DNA of 64,000 nt from Verrucomicrobiota bacterium (GCA_018648805.1 JABGQM010000018.1:1-64000); one strand, 5' to 3'; counted from the first letter of the stretch, positions 42,622 to 54,932 are shown. The notes: a model not told the origin generated them from the letters alone. A program made the numbers and translations.

Positions 42622-44061
42622 CTAGTGGCGGGCGGCGGCGGGGTCGGTGGAGGTCGTGCGGCGGGGGATGACGATTTCGAAGGTGGTGCCCTGGTCGACT
42701 TCGCTCTGCACGCGCAGGGCCAGGTCCAGGTTGGAGGCGATGCGCTTGACGATGGCCAGGCCGAGGCCGGTTGACATGTCGTTGTGCTGGGTGGCTTCGC
42801 GGGTGCGGTAGTATTCGTCGAAGATATGGGGCAGGGCATCGGCGCGGATGCCGATACCTTCGTCGGCGATGGCGACCCTGACGGCGCGGTCGGGGTCGAC
42901 GCTGATCGTGACGGTCACGGCGCTGCCGTCGTGCGAGTAGAAGATAGCGTTGGCGAGCAGGTTGGCGAGGAGGGTTTTGAGGTGCGCGGGGGAGGTGTAG
43001 ACGGCGCCCGTATCGCCGTGGGTGGCGATGGTGATCTGACGGTGGTTGGCCTTGTCCTTGAGCTCCTCAATGATGCCGGCGACGAGGGCGGGGACCTCCA
43101 CCCGCTCGATCGCGCTGATCAGGGACTGGTCCTGCGACTTGATCGCCCCCAGGATCATGATGTCCTTGATGCGCTCGCGCAGCGCGGCGGAGCGGGTCTC
43201 GATGCGGGAGATGATCTGCCGTACCGGCTCGCCCAGCATCTCCCAATGCAGTGTACGCAGCAGGAGGGTATTGCTCTCGATACCGGAGAAGGGCGCCTTG
43301 AGATCGTGGATCGTGCGCAGCACCTGCTGGCTGTTCTCCTCCTCGGCGTGGATGAGGCGGTCGTTGGCCTCGGCGAGCTGGCGATCGCGTTTGCGCAGGG
43401 CCTGCGCGATGAAGGCCACCAGGTACCAGACGGCGATCCAGAAAACAATGGCCGAGAGGGCGTGCAGCAGCGAGCCGACCACATTACCGGGCGGGGGTAC
43501 GGCGTGGGTCAGCATGCTGTGTGGTTCAAGGATCCCCGTCACTTCGAGCATGACGACCGTGAGGAAGAGCAGTCCACCCAGGAGAGTCACCAGCAGGCTG
43601 TAGGGTGGCGCAAAGAAGATGCAGGCCAGCACGATGTGGAAGAGGTAGGCCAGGCTGATGAAGGTGGTGATGCTGCCGGCCATGTGGACCAGTGCGGTCA
43701 GGGCGGCCAGGTCACACAGGATCTGGATCCAAAGGTTGCGGAAGAGCTTGCGGCGCGGGGTGGCGGGGCCGTAGCGCCGCAGCATGAGTATGTAGACCAG
43801 GTTGGAGAGGGTCAGGGCGAGGGCCAGCACCGCGAGCGCAGAGGTGGGCAGGCAGACCCCGATCGTGGCGAAGCAGGCCGGACAAAGCCGGTCGAGCAGG
43901 CAGGCGAGGGCGAGGGCGATGATGATGCCCCAGCGAATGCGCGTAAACCAGAGCGCGTTACGTAGCAGATCGAGGGTCTCGAGTCCGGCCCAGCCGGTGG
44001 GCAGGGCATCGCCCGTCTCTTGATTGGCTGCCAGTTCAAACGTCCCCATACCGACTATCAT
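42622..44061 (-). CDS. membrane sensor histidine kinase
   Basis: 479 residues. Five or six membrane helices lie in the first 240 residues, with no large extracytoplasmic domain. A short coiled coil leads to the HisKA-like dimerisation helix with HDLKAPFSGIESN (phospho-acceptor His). The HATPase domain follows: N-box LLANLLANAIFYS, G1 ADEGIGI, F-box FDEYYR and G2 STGLGLAIV. No response regulator is adjacent, so the partner is unknown. Cysteines CPACFATIGVC lie in the second hydrophobic segment. It is orphan and transcribed towards dnaE. Confidence 0.88.
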   Translation of the reverse strand: MIVGMGTFELAANQETGDALPTGWAGLETLDLLRNALWFTRIRWGIIIALALACLLDRLCPACFATIGVCLPTSALAVLALALTLSNLVYILMLRRYGPATPRRKLFRNLWIQILCDLAALTALVHMAGSITTFISLAYLFHIVLACIFFAPPYSLLVTLLGGLLFLTVVMLEVTGILEPHSMLTHAVPPPGNVVGSLLHALSAIVFWIAVWYLVAFIAQALRKRDRQLAEANDRLIHAEEENSQQVLRTIHDLKAPFSGIESNTLLLRTLHWEMLGEPVRQIISRIETRSAALRERIKDIMILGAIKSQDQSLISAIERVEVPALVAGIIEELKDKANHRQITIATHGDTGAVYTSPAHLKTLLANLLANAIFYSHDGSAVTVTISVDPDRAVRVAIADEGIGIRADALPHIFDEYYRTREATQHNDMSTGLGLAIVKRIASNLDLALRVQSEVDQGTTFEIVIPRRTTSTDPAAARH

Positions 44062-44111
44062 GGGGCGTGGAGGGAGTCCTGGACAAGAAAAAACAGGCCT
44101 GCGCCATTCCA

Positions 44112-44170
44112 GTGGGCAGTAAGCAGTGGTGCGCCGGGTTACGGCTCACTGCTCACTGCTCACTGCTCAC
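44112..44170. repeat. GAGCAGT/CACTGCT heptad hairpin
   Basis: The left arm (44112-44129) has the words GGGCAGT and AAGCAGT. The right arm (44144-44170) has three CACTGCT-type heptads. They form an imperfect stem with a short loop in the gap between the histidine kinase and nfu genes. Confidence 0.8.
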
Positions 44171-44229
44171 TTTCACGTGACCGTCTTGCGTTGCTGTCAC
44201 GAACATCTCGCGCTGCGGAAATGCCTCGC

Positions 44230-44847
44230 TCACCAGCCCCAGGACGACGGGTTGGCGGCGACGATCACCTCGATCTTGGGATCGTAGTGTTTGCGCAGGA
44301 AGCCCTCGATAGCCTGGAGGGTGATGCCCGATGATCCGGCACAATCGCCGCAGGTGCCCTGCAGATCGATGTCGAGGTGGTGGGTCTCTTCGTCGTAGCC
44401 AAGCAGGTAGATCTCGCCGCCGTGCGAGTTGATGTAGGGCCGCACGGAGCGATCGAGCAGGCGGGCGATGTCCACCAGGTCCGGGTCAGTGTCGACGGCG
44501 TCGGCGGTGACCTCGGGGGCGGAGCGGTCGGGGTGAAAGGCCGGGTCGTGCAGGGCGAGGTAGTCGCGAATATGGTGGCGTATCGTCTTTTCAACGGTAG
44601 GCCAGTCGGCCGCGTGGTCGTGGGTTATGGTGATGATGTTGGTGGCGAAGTAGGCGTGCGTCACGTGGGGTGTGGCCAGGATGGCCTCGACCATGGGCCC
44701 GGCCCCCTCAGCCCCTTCGGCTGTGCTATAGCCCATATCGGGCCCCTCCTGGATGCGGCGGTCGATGATGAACTTGTGTGCGCGCGGGCTGGGCGTATCT
44801 TGTACGAAGACATCGACCGCGGTGGGCATTTTTGGGGCGATAGCCAT
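44230..44847 (-). CDS. NifU/Nfu-type Fe-S scaffold protein
   Basis: 205 residues. The N-terminal Nfu-N domain starts VFVQDTPSPRAHKFI, with a GAGPMVEAILATPHVTHAYF pattern. The C-terminal NifU domain has RPYINSHGGEIYLL and the cluster-binding CGDCAGSSGITLQAIEGFL (CxxC). It probably receives clusters from the SufBCD machinery and delivers them to client enzymes. It is the last gene of the Rrf2-suf row, six bases after sufU. Confidence 0.92.
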   Translation of the reverse strand: MAIAPKMPTAVDVFVQDTPSPRAHKFIIDRRIQEGPDMGYSTAEGAEGAGPMVEAILATPHVTHAYFATNIITITHDHAADWPTVEKTIRHHIRDYLALHDPAFHPDRSAPEVTADAVDTDPDLVDIARLLDRSVRPYINSHGGEIYLLGYDEETHHLDIDLQGTCGDCAGSSGITLQAIEGFLRKHYDPKIEVIVAANPSSWGW

Positions 44848-44853
44848 TGGGGC

Positions 44854-45303
44854 TTACTCCGTTGATGCGGTGGTGTGGCCATCCAGGGCGTTGCGCACGG
44901 CGTGCCAGCAGAGGATGGCGCACTTGACGCGTGAGGGGAACTTCCAGATGCCCGAGAAGGCGGCCAGCTTGCCCAGTGCCGTGGCGTCGTGATCGGCCTC
45001 CGGATTGGTCACCATGTCGTGGAAGGTCACGAAGAGCGCGCGGACCTCCTCATGGTGTTTGCCGATGAGCTGCTCAAGCATGAGTGAGGTCGAGGCCTTG
45101 GAGATGGCGCAGCCGGATCCCTCGAAGGAGGCGTCGCGCACGACGCCCTCATCGTCAAGGGTCAGGTAGACCTGGTATTCGTCGCCGCAGAGCGGGTTCT
45201 TGCCCTCGGCGCAGTGGGTATGGTCGAGCGGACAGCCGTAACGGCGCGGATGGCGGCTGTGGTCCAGAATAATTTCCTGGTAGAGGTCGTCGGATAGGTT
45301 CAT
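44854..45303 (-). CDS. sufU: SufU/IscU-like Fe-S assembly protein
   Basis: 149 residues of the IscU fold. Three conserved Cys are visible in PLCGDEYQV, GSGCAISKAS and SRVKCAILCW. Asp in CGDE is the usual IscU/SufU position. The insert after the second Cys (about residues 75-105) fits SufU, the zinc-dependent sulfur acceptor of SufS. It overlaps the end of sufS by four bases. Confidence 0.93.
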   Translation of the reverse strand: MNLSDDLYQEIILDHSRHPRRYGCPLDHTHCAEGKNPLCGDEYQVYLTLDDEGVVRDASFEGSGCAISKASTSLMLEQLIGKHHEEVRALFVTFHDMVTNPEADHDATALGKLAAFSGIWKFPSRVKCAILCWHAVRNALDGHTTASTE

Positions 45304-46532
45304 GCAAAAATCTCCTGGGCCGCGCGGATGGCCGCCACGAGGCGGTCGACATCGTCGCGGGTGTTGTAGATCGAGAATGAGGCGCGCGCTGTGGCGGCGA
45401 CACCGTAGTGCGCCATGACTGGCTGGGCACAGTGGTGTCCAGCCCGTATGGCGACGCCTTCGCCGTCGAGAATGGTGCCCAGGTCGTGCGGGTGGATAGC
45501 GTCGACGAGGAAGGATACGATGCCCTTGCGCTGGGCGGGGGTGCCGACCAGGCGCACGCCGTCGATGGCCTGCAGGGCGGTGAGGGCGTGGTCGAGCAGG
45601 GCGGATTCGTGCGCCTCGATGGCGGGGTAGCCGACCGCGTTGACAAATTCCAGGGCGCGTCCCAGTCCGATGGCGCCGGCGATGTGGGCCGTGCCGGCTT
45701 CGAAAATATGGGGCAACTCATTGTAGGTGGTCTGGTCGAATGTCACCGAGAGAATCATGTCGCCGCCGCCCTTGACCGGCGGCATCGCCTTGAGTAGGTC
45801 GTTCTTGCCGTAGAGGACTCCGATGCCGGTGGGGCCAAAGACCTTGTGCCCTGAGAACGCCAGAAAGTCGCAATCGAGGGCTTGCACATCCATAGCCTGC
45901 AGCGGAAGGGCCTGGGCGGCATCGACCAGAACAACGGCGCCGGCGGCATGGGCTTCGCGGGTTAGCTCGGCGACCGGGTTGACCGTGCCGAGCGCGTTGG
46001 AGACGGCCGTGACGGCGACCAGCCGGGTGCGTGCGTTGAGGGCGGCTCGAAACGCATCGCGATCGAGATCGCCGTTGTCGAGCATGGGGGCCACGCGCAG
46101 AACGGCCCCGCTGCGCTCGCGCAGAAGCTGCCAGGGCACAATATTGGAGTGGTGCTCCATCTCGGTGATGAGGATTTCATCGCCTGCGCCAATCGCGAGC
46201 TGCCCGTACGACTGGGCCACCAGGTTGATACTGTCGGTGGTGCCACTGGTGAAGATGATCTCGTGGCTATGTGCGGCGTTGAGGTGGGTTTGCACCGTGG
46301 TGCGGGCCCGTTCGAAGTCGGCTGTGGCCCGTTCACTCAGGGTGTGCACGCCGCGGTGAATATTGGCCGAAACAAGGCGGTAATGATGCGCGAGCGACTC
46401 AATCACGCAGGTTGGCTTGAGTGCCGTGGCGGCCGTGTCGAGGTAGGTTAGCGGCTTGCCGTGAACCGTCTGGTCGAGACAGGGGAAACGGTCGCGCAGA
46501 TCGAGCAGCGGGTTGTCAGGTGGTGGTGTCAT
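45300..46532 (-). CDS. sufS: cysteine desulfurase SufS
   Basis: PLP enzyme that takes sulfur from cysteine. 410 residues. It starts LDLRDRFPCLDQTVHGKPLTYLDTAATALKP. The PLP lysine lies in FSGHKVFGPTGIGVLYG and the active-site Cys loop is IRAGHHCAQPVM, the short group-II (SufS) form. The order in the row and its overlaps with sufD (17 bases) and sufU (4 bases) fit one transcript. Confidence 0.95.
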   Translation of the reverse strand: MTPPPDNPLLDLRDRFPCLDQTVHGKPLTYLDTAATALKPTCVIESLAHHYRLVSANIHRGVHTLSERATADFERARTTVQTHLNAAHSHEIIFTSGTTDSINLVAQSYGQLAIGAGDEILITEMEHHSNIVPWQLLRERSGAVLRVAPMLDNGDLDRDAFRAALNARTRLVAVTAVSNALGTVNPVAELTREAHAAGAVVLVDAAQALPLQAMDVQALDCDFLAFSGHKVFGPTGIGVLYGKNDLLKAMPPVKGGGDMILSVTFDQTTYNELPHIFEAGTAHIAGAIGLGRALEFVNAVGYPAIEAHESALLDHALTALQAIDGVRLVGTPAQRKGIVSFLVDAIHPHDLGTILDGEGVAIRAGHHCAQPVMAHYGVAATARASFSIYNTRDDVDRLVAAIRAAQEIFA

Positions 46533-47819
46533 CGTTCTTCTCGAAGGTGCGGTTCAGGATGGCATGCAGGTCGGCATGGCGCTGGGTGTCGGGCAGGCGG
46601 TAGAGGACCTCCTCGGCGAAACCGCGCGAGAGCATATCGCGGGCGGCGGTGGGGTCGATACCGCGGCTGGCCAGGTAGAACAGCTCGAGGTCATCCAGTC
46701 GGCCAACTGTCGCGCCGTGGGTGCAGCGCACGTCGTCGTTGGAGATTTCGAGCTGGGGCTTGGAATTGGCCAGGGCGTCGTTGCTCAACAGCAGGTTGCG
46801 GTTCATCTGCTGGGCGTCTGTGCCCGTCGCACCGGGATGCACACGCACCAGACCGCTGAAGGCGGCGGTCGCGCGGTCATCCAGAATGCCCTTGTAGAGC
46901 TGGCGGCTGGAGCCGTTGGGCTGCTGATGCTGGATGCAGGTATGGGCATCGACATGCTGACGGCCCTGCACGATGTAGAGGCCGTCCAGCGAGGCCGAGG
47001 CACCTTCGCCGGCGAGGGCGACGCTGAGGCTGTGTCGGGCCAGGGCGCTGCCGGCACTGAAGTCCATCGCATGCAGCGTGCTGTCGCGCTGCTGGGTGAT
47101 GGTGGTGGTGCCGAGGTGGGTCGAGGCCTGGTTTAACACCTGGGTGTAGACCAGCTCGAGGTGTGCGCCGGGCTGCAAGGTGATGTCGAGAGTGGCGTTG
47201 TTGAAGCAGGCCTTGTCGCCCAGCGTGACGTGTGTAATGGCGATCTCTGCGGTGGCATGCTCCCCCAGGTCTATCAACAGCCGCGGGTGGCTGAGGGTCG
47301 GGGTGGCGGCGGTGGCATGGACAAAAAGGACATGAATGCGCTGCGCAGGGGTGGTGGAAGGCGGCAGGCGCAGCAGGGCGCCGTCGCGCCACAGCGCGTG
47401 GTTCAGATCAACGAAGGGGTTGTCGTGGATGGGCACGGGGGCCGTAGGATCCGGCATGGTGTGGAGCGGGTGTAGCTCCAGCACAGAGCCCTCCGGATGA
47501 CGGCTCAGGCCGGGTTGCAGGATGCCCGAAGCGAAGACCACGGTCTCATCCTCGGGGTGGTAGAGCGGCAGGCCTGTGACGGTCTCCGCCGTGAGTGGGG
47601 CGGGTGCCGCGGGCGCAAACACCTCTTCCGCCAGGCGGGTGACATCCGTGTACTTCCACGCCTCGACACGCCGCGTGGGGATGCCCTGTTCCATAAAGCG
47701 GTCAAAGGCGGCCTGTCGCGCGGCCAGCTGGCCGGCCGACTCACAGGGGGCCATGGCTTCCAGAACGGCGCTGAGCTGATCGGCGTAGTGCGCGTCCGGT
47801 GTTATGGCGCGTGGTCGCT

Positions 47820-47823
<4 letters not shown>
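46516..47823 (-). CDS. sufD: Fe-S assembly protein SufD
   Basis: Subunit of the SufBC2D scaffold complex, 435 residues, mainly beta-helix. The SufD/SufB core is recognisable in the C-terminal half: SSRQLYKGILDDRATAAFSG, then RVHPGATGTDAQQMNRNLLL, and the C-terminal helical part DLELFYLASRGIDPTAARDMLSRGFAEEV. The N-terminal quarter is helical (RRVEAWKYTDVTRLAEEVF). It overlaps sufC by four bases. Confidence 0.94.
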
Positions 47824-48581
<758 letters not shown>

Positions 48582-48604
48582 GCTGTATCCTTTCGTGGAT
48601 CTTA

Positions 48605-48652
48605 CGCTCCCGTCGGCAAGCCGACAGGGGGCGCGCACCCCTCTAGGGAGCG
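48605..48652 (-). promoter_or_regulatory. structured sufB-sufC spacer, three-way junction
   Basis: CGCTCCC (48605-48611) pairs with GGGAGCG (48646-48652). Inside are two hairpins, GTCGGC/GCCGAC (48612-48625) and AGGGG/CCCCT (48626-48642). All stems are perfect. In the transcript this would fold as a compact junction between sufB and sufC. Confidence 0.6.
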
Positions 48653-48657
48653 CGGGT

Positions 48658-50094
48658 CTATCCAACGCTGTCTTCCAGTTTCATTTCCAGTAGTTTTACG
48701 GCTTCGACCGAGAATTCGAGAGGGAGAGTCTTGAATACGTCTTTGCAGAATCCGTTGACCAGCAACGAGATGGCCTCTTCGCTGTCGAGACCGCGTGACT
48801 GCAGGTAGAAGAGCTGGTCGTCGCTGATGCGTGAGGTCGTGGCTTCGTGTTCGATCACGGCGCTCTGGTTGTTGATTTCCAGGTAGGGGAAGGTGTTGGC
48901 TTCGCAGTCGCTGCCCACCAGCATCGAGTCGCACTGTGAGTAGTTGCGGGCGTTGTCGGCCCCCGGGGTGACCTTGACCAGTCCGCGATAGCTGTTTCGT
49001 GAGCCGTCGCAGGAGATGCCTTTTGAGATGATGGTGCTGCTCGTGTTCTTTCCGATATGGACCATCTTGGTGCCGGTATCGGCCTGCATCTTGTTATTGG
49101 TCAGGGCGACCGAGTAGAACTCCCCGACCGAATCGTCACCCTTGAGTATGACGCTCGGGTATTTCCACGTGATGGCCGAGCCGGCCTCGACCTGGGTCCA
49201 GGAGATCTTGGAGCGGGCGCCTTCGCAGCGGCCGCGCTTGACCACGAAGTTGTAGATGCCGCCGCGTCCGTTCTCATCGCCGCCGTACCAGTTCTGAACG
49301 GTGGAGTACTTGATCGATGCGTCATCCAGCGCGATCAGCTCCACGATCGCGGCGTGCAGCTGGTTCTCGTCGCGCATCGGCGCGGTACAGCCTTCCACGT
49401 AGGAGACGCTGGCGCCCTCCTCGGCCACGATCAGGGTGCGTTCGAACTGCCCCGTGTTGGAGGCGTTGATCCGGAAGTAGGTCGAGAGATCGATCGGGCA
49501 GTGCACCCCCTTGGGGATAAAGACAAAGGAACCGTCCGAGAAAACGGCCGAGTTGAGGGCTGCGTAGAAGTTGTCGCGTGGTGGAACGACCGTACCCAGG
49601 TAGCGTTTGATCAGCTCCGGATGCTTGCGCGCGGCTTCGGAGAACGAACAAAAGATGACCCCCATCTCGGCCAGGATGTCCTGGTGGGTGGTGCCGACCG
49701 AGACGCTGTCGAAGACCGCATCGACGGCCACCCCGGCCAGCCGCTCGCGTTCGTGCAGTGGGACGCCCAGCCGGTCGAAGGTGCGCAGCAGCTCCGGATC
49801 AACATCGTCCAGGCTCTGGGGTGCGTCCGCCATCGACTTCGGGGCGGCATAGTAGTGGATGTCCTGGAAATCGATCGGGGGGAACTCGACATGGGCCCAG
49901 TGCGGCGGCGTCTGCTCCTGCCACCAGCGAAAGGCCTTCAGGCGGAACTCGAGCAGGAAGTCCGGCTCCTCCTTGCGCTTGGATATGGCCCGTACAACGT
50001 CCTCGTTCACTCCCTTCGGAAACTTCTCAGTCTCCACGTCGGTCACGAAGCCGTACTTGTACTCCTTATCGCGATTGGCCAGTGCATCGTTCAT
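48658..50094 (-). CDS. sufB: Fe-S assembly protein SufB
   Basis: Scaffold subunit of SufBC2D, 478 residues from ATG 50094. Hallmarks are [50 protein letters not shown] (conserved Cys), [18 protein letters not shown] and [20 protein letters not shown]. It ends with the helical [22 protein letters not shown]. The frame to 50169 is an N-terminal over-extension. It follows the Rrf2 gene by 103 bases. Confidence 0.96.
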   Translation of the reverse strand: MNDALANRDKEYKYGFVTDVETEKFPKGVNEDVVRAISKRKEEPDFLLEFRLKAFRWWQEQTPPHWAHVEFPPIDFQDIHYYAAPKSMADAPQSLDDVDPELLRTFDRLGVPLHERERLAGVAVDAVFDSVSVGTTHQDILAEMGVIFCSFSEAARKHPELIKRYLGTVVPPRDNFYAALNSAVFSDGSFVFIPKGVHCPIDLSTYFRINASNTGQFERTLIVAEEGASVSYVEGCTAPMRDENQLHAAIVELIALDDASIKYSTVQNWYGGDENGRGGIYNFVVKRGRCEGARSKISWTQVEAGSAITWKYPSVILKGDDSVGEFYSVALTNNKMQADTGTKMVHIGKNTSSTIISKGISCDGSRNSYRGLVKVTPGADNARNYSQCDSMLVGSDCEANTFPYLEINNQSAVIEHEATTSRISDDQLFYLQSRGLDSEEAISLLVNGFCKDVFKTLPLEFSVEAVKLLEMKLEDSVG

Positions 50095-50173
50095 AGTGGT
50101 TGCCCCGTGTCCTGAAAGGGTTTGGGTCCCTTTCTGCCGAAGTGTAGGACAGGTGGATGCGGGTTGCAAGGGG

Positions 50174-50200
50174 TAAATAAGGGGAACGGGAACTTATTTA
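50174..50200. other. inverted repeat TAAATAAG/CTTATTTA at the Rrf2 stop
   Basis: Perfect 8-base arms with an 11-base loop, overlapping the Rrf2 stop codon and lying about 80 bases before sufB. There is no U-run, so it is not a clear terminator. It could be a second regulator site or an mRNA processing hairpin. Confidence 0.5.
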
Positions 50201-50599
50201 ACCAATCAGGTCGAGGATCGACGTGTCGACCAGCAGCTGTTGAAACCGCTGGTCAAGGCGGCGCACGGCGCGGCGGATCGTGCAGGAGGTCGAGTGACGG
50301 CAGGCGTGGCCGGGCAGGAGGCATGTGGCCACGGCGCTAGGGCCCACCACCACCTCGGCCAGCTCGTTCAAGTGCAGGCTCCCGAGGTCTCTTGCTAGCT
50401 GATATCCACCGTATTTGCCCTGAACAGAGCGGACAATGCCAGCGTGCTTCATACGCTGCAGCGCCTTGGATACCACGTCGAAGGGAATATCCAGCCGTTC
50501 ACACAGACCGCGCGCAGGAAAGAGCGCACCGGGAGCTCCGGCGTGAATCTCGCCGAGGACCATAAGGGCATACTCGAGTGGCTTGGGCATACTCAACAT
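50198..50599 (-). CDS. Rrf2-family Fe-S regulator (IscR/SufR-like)
   Basis: 133 residues from ATG 50599 (50590 and 50617 are alternatives; starts near 50590-50599 align best with IscR). The winged helix includes PARGLCERLDIPFDVVSKAL and RSVQGKYGGYQLARD. Three cysteines, C93, C100 and C106 (CLLPGHACRHSTSC), have nearly the spacing of the [2Fe-2S] ligands in IscR (C92, C98, C104). As the first gene of the suf row it probably represses or tunes that operon. A dyad overlaps its own promoter. Confidence 0.9.
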   Translation of the reverse strand: MLSMPKPLEYALMVLGEIHAGAPGALFPARGLCERLDIPFDVVSKALQRMKHAGIVRSVQGKYGGYQLARDLGSLHLNELAEVVVGPSAVATCLLPGHACRHSTSCTIRRAVRRLDQRFQQLLVDTSILDLIG

Positions 50600-50637
50600 G
50601 GGGCTACTGTATCGCATGCCCGCATGATGCGCCAGTG

Positions 50638-50670
50638 TAAAAGGGTTATAAATACCCCTATTAGACCTGG

Positions 50671-50673
<3 letters not shown>
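50638..50673 (-). promoter_or_regulatory. candidate suf-operon promoter with overlapping operator
   Basis: On the minus strand: TAGCCA (50673-50668), 17-base spacer, TATAAC (50650-50645). A 12-2-12 inverted repeat, TAAAAGGGTTAT-aa-ATACCCCTATTA on the plus strand (50638-50663, two mismatches), covers the -10 box and most of the spacer. The -35 overlaps the htpG stop codon. Confidence 0.55.
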
Positions 50674-52578
<1,905 letters not shown>

Positions 52579-52683
52579 GACGGAGCTCTCCCTCTTTCGG
52601 TTGAAAAGGGCGGATTAAAGCCAGAAAGGGGGTGCAGTGTCAATGTGCAAGTGGCGGCGCTTTCACGGGGCGGGAGCGTAGGG

Positions 52684-54138
52684 CTACTTGGACGACCGAC
52701 GCTGCGAGGTGTTCTTCGGGATAACCTTCATGGCGTACTTGCGCTTCATGGCGGTGGGCATACTGGATTCGAGGACGGCGGCGGCAGCGGCGTTGCGGTC
52801 TCTCCGTATCCAGCGATCGGCGACCTCGCGCATGGTGCGGTAGCGCGCATCGCTCTTGGTGATCGATTCGGCCAGGCGCAGCGCGGTGGCCGGATCCCGG
52901 TAGCGCAGCGAGCGCACGTGGGTCGTGACGACCGTGTCGCGCGTGCCTGAGGGGGGTGCGTTGCGGATCCATTCACGCATCTCGGCCGGGTTGTCACGTG
53001 ACCAGCTCTGCACGATGCTGCCTAAGGCGCGCGCATCGAGTTCGGGCAGGCCTTCCGCTTCGGCCCAGGCCAGGGCAGCCCCGGGTTCGCGCCGGCCCCA
53101 CGCACTCAGTCCGGCCATCATGACGCGCTGTTGCACATCCGGTTCATCCTCGAGCTCCCGGGCCCATTCGACAGCACGCATGGGGTCATCCGTGGCCCAG
53201 GCATCGGCGACCAGGCCGGCCAGCATCGCGCGCTGCGCCGGATCCTCGGCGAGGTCGAACATCGTTTTCAGGTCGGCGGCGCCCCGCTCCCGTTCGTGCG
53301 GCTCTTTTGTGGAGAGAAAGATACGACGTAGGAGGTCTGACTGGCGGCGGGGATCATCGCTCTCCCAAACCAGGCCCATGGCGAGCTCCGGGTCGCCGGC
53401 GTAGAGGCCCTTGAAAAAGTGGGCACGCCCCAGGTGGCGGGTCCCGGCGGCTTCCTGCTCCTGGTACCAAGCCAGTGCGTTGGCCGGATCGGCGGTGGCC
53501 CACAGCTCCATTACGGTGTCATTCACGGCGTGTCGTTGATTGTGGCTGCTGAGCGTGGCACCGAACTCAAGGGCGGCTTCAGGGGCGCGGGCGGCCCATT
53601 GGGTGACAAAAGCTGTGACGGCCTCTTCCTTGGCGCGTGACCAGGGCTGTTCCTGCAGTAGGCTCCACGCTTCGGGATACTGGACCGCATCCAGTTTACG
53701 TGACAGGGAGATGAAACGGTCCCAGTTGGGGCGCCCCGCAACGGCCAGGGCGTCGCTGAAATAGTCGCGCAGCTCCGCGCTGGCCGGAATGGCCTCACGC
53801 ATCGGCGAGGTCGTGCCGGCCGCCACGGCGGGGGAGGCACCGTCGGCCCTGTCCTCGCTCCAGGGCCGCTCGCCGGCATCCGCACCATCATCGTCGCCTG
53901 AGAAGGCCGACCGCTCATCGTCGTGTGGGACGCCCTCGCCCTCGAAGCCGTCGATGCCCCGTGCCGGGCGTGACCTATCCGACGCAAGCTCCGGCACGGC
54001 GACCGTTTCGGAGGGGGTGTTGCCATCACGCCGCATGAGCACGACCGTAAAGGTTCCAATGAGAATCAGAATGGCCAGGCCAAATACGATCTCCAGCAGT
54101 GTAACGCCCGTTGTGGTTCGTCCTGATGTGTTGCGCAT
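52684..54138 (-). CDS. prepilin-anchored helical-repeat protein
   Basis: 484 residues from ATG 54138. The N terminus is a type IV prepilin-like signal: TTTG/VTLLEIVFGLAILILIG, with cleavage after G11 and Glu at mature position 5. An acidic disordered linker (about 40-115) leads to a solenoid of about eight 32-33-residue units. The units read W-x4-[DE]-P-x2-A-x-x-W or similar: WAARAPEAAL (181), WATADPANALAWY (213), WATDDPMRAVEWA (314), WGRREPGAALAWA (347), WSRDNPAEMREWI (379). Such repeats are, to my recollection, common in Verrucomicrobia-like genomes, but I know no assigned function. A basic tail ends it. Confidence 0.75.
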   Translation of the reverse strand: MRNTSGRTTTGVTLLEIVFGLAILILIGTFTVVLMRRDGNTPSETVAVPELASDRSRPARGIDGFEGEGVPHDDERSAFSGDDDGADAGERPWSEDRADGASPAVAAGTTSPMREAIPASAELRDYFSDALAVAGRPNWDRFISLSRKLDAVQYPEAWSLLQEQPWSRAKEEAVTAFVTQWAARAPEAALEFGATLSSHNQRHAVNDTVMELWATADPANALAWYQEQEAAGTRHLGRAHFFKGLYAGDPELAMGLVWESDDPRRQSDLLRRIFLSTKEPHERERGAADLKTMFDLAEDPAQRAMLAGLVADAWATDDPMRAVEWARELEDEPDVQQRVMMAGLSAWGRREPGAALAWAEAEGLPELDARALGSIVQSWSRDNPAEMREWIRNAPPSGTRDTVVTTHVRSLRYRDPATALRLAESITKSDARYRTMREVADRWIRRDRNAAAAAVLESSMPTAMKRKYAMKVIPKNTSQRRSSK

Positions 54139-54227
54139 GCGACAGTTCCTTTTTAGAGAAGACGATTGAGTCGGTGTCATTATTGTATGCGACGTGCTGC
54201 CGATCGATGCGCGCGGTGGCGTCTGGG

Positions 54228-54932
54228 CTACCTATCGGGCGACAGGGCGGTTCCCTCGGTCAACCCGGTCAGCCTGTCACGGACCTCCATCAGCATGAGT
54301 TCGGTCGTCGATTCGGTGGCGACGAAAGCGTTCAGGAAGGCATCGCCGTTGCTGATCAGCTGTAGCCGCTTGACCTGGCATCTGGCGGTCTGCATCAACT
54401 CCGCCTGCATAGTCTGGAGTGTGTCGTCCAGGATCGTGAGATCCCCTTCGCAGGCGAGATACATGTTGCGGAAGACAGCGGCGGCAATCTGGACCTGCGG
54501 CATGAGCGGGTTGACCCCCTCAAAGAAGGCGTAGTATTTGCGCCCGACTTCACAGTAGTGCGTCAGGCTGAGAATGGAGACATGCTGCAGGGCCTCTTGC
54601 ATGGAGGTCTCGCGGATAAGGAGCATGCCCTTCGCCTCCTCGCGGAAAACCGCCGTGACGCGGTCGTAGGACATGAAGCGGTCGATATCGTCAAAGAAAG
54701 GCAGCGTGGTCAGGATGGCGTGGCAGATCTCGGCTGTTTCGCGTTCGGGGCAGATATCGCAGGGCTGGTAGTCGGCGGCGGCACGGACCTCCGGAGGCAG
54801 TGTGTCCGGGTTGTTCAGCAGCGCCCTGGCCCGCTCCTCGATCAGGCGGCGGGTCAGGACAATGGTTTCGCCTGCGGGCGTCACGAGGTAGAGCCCGGGT
54901 TCCGCGAATTGAGCTAGATCCATCCTGTCCAT
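54228..54932 (-). CDS. hypothetical protein with CDICPE motif
   Basis: 234 residues, soluble, no signal peptide. The N-terminal 50 residues resemble a small strand-helix module (LYLVTPAGETIVLTRRLIEERARALL). A cysteine pair C-D-I-C-P-E lies at about 58-63 with another Cys at about 70. The rest is helical (ILTTLPFFDDIDRFMSYDRV, VFREEAKGMLLIRETSMQEA). I do not recognise the family. The Cys motif could bind a metal. It is divergent from the lipoate-ligase gene. Confidence 0.65.
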   Translation of the reverse strand: MDRMDLAQFAEPGLYLVTPAGETIVLTRRLIEERARALLNNPDTLPPEVRAAADYQPCDICPERETAEICHAILTTLPFFDDIDRFMSYDRVTAVFREEAKGMLLIRETSMQEALQHVSILSLTHYCEVGRKYYAFFEGVNPLMPQVQIAAAVFRNMYLACEGDLTILDDTLQTMQAELMQTARCQVKRLQLISNGDAFLNAFVATESTTELMLMEVRDRLTGLTEGTALSPDR

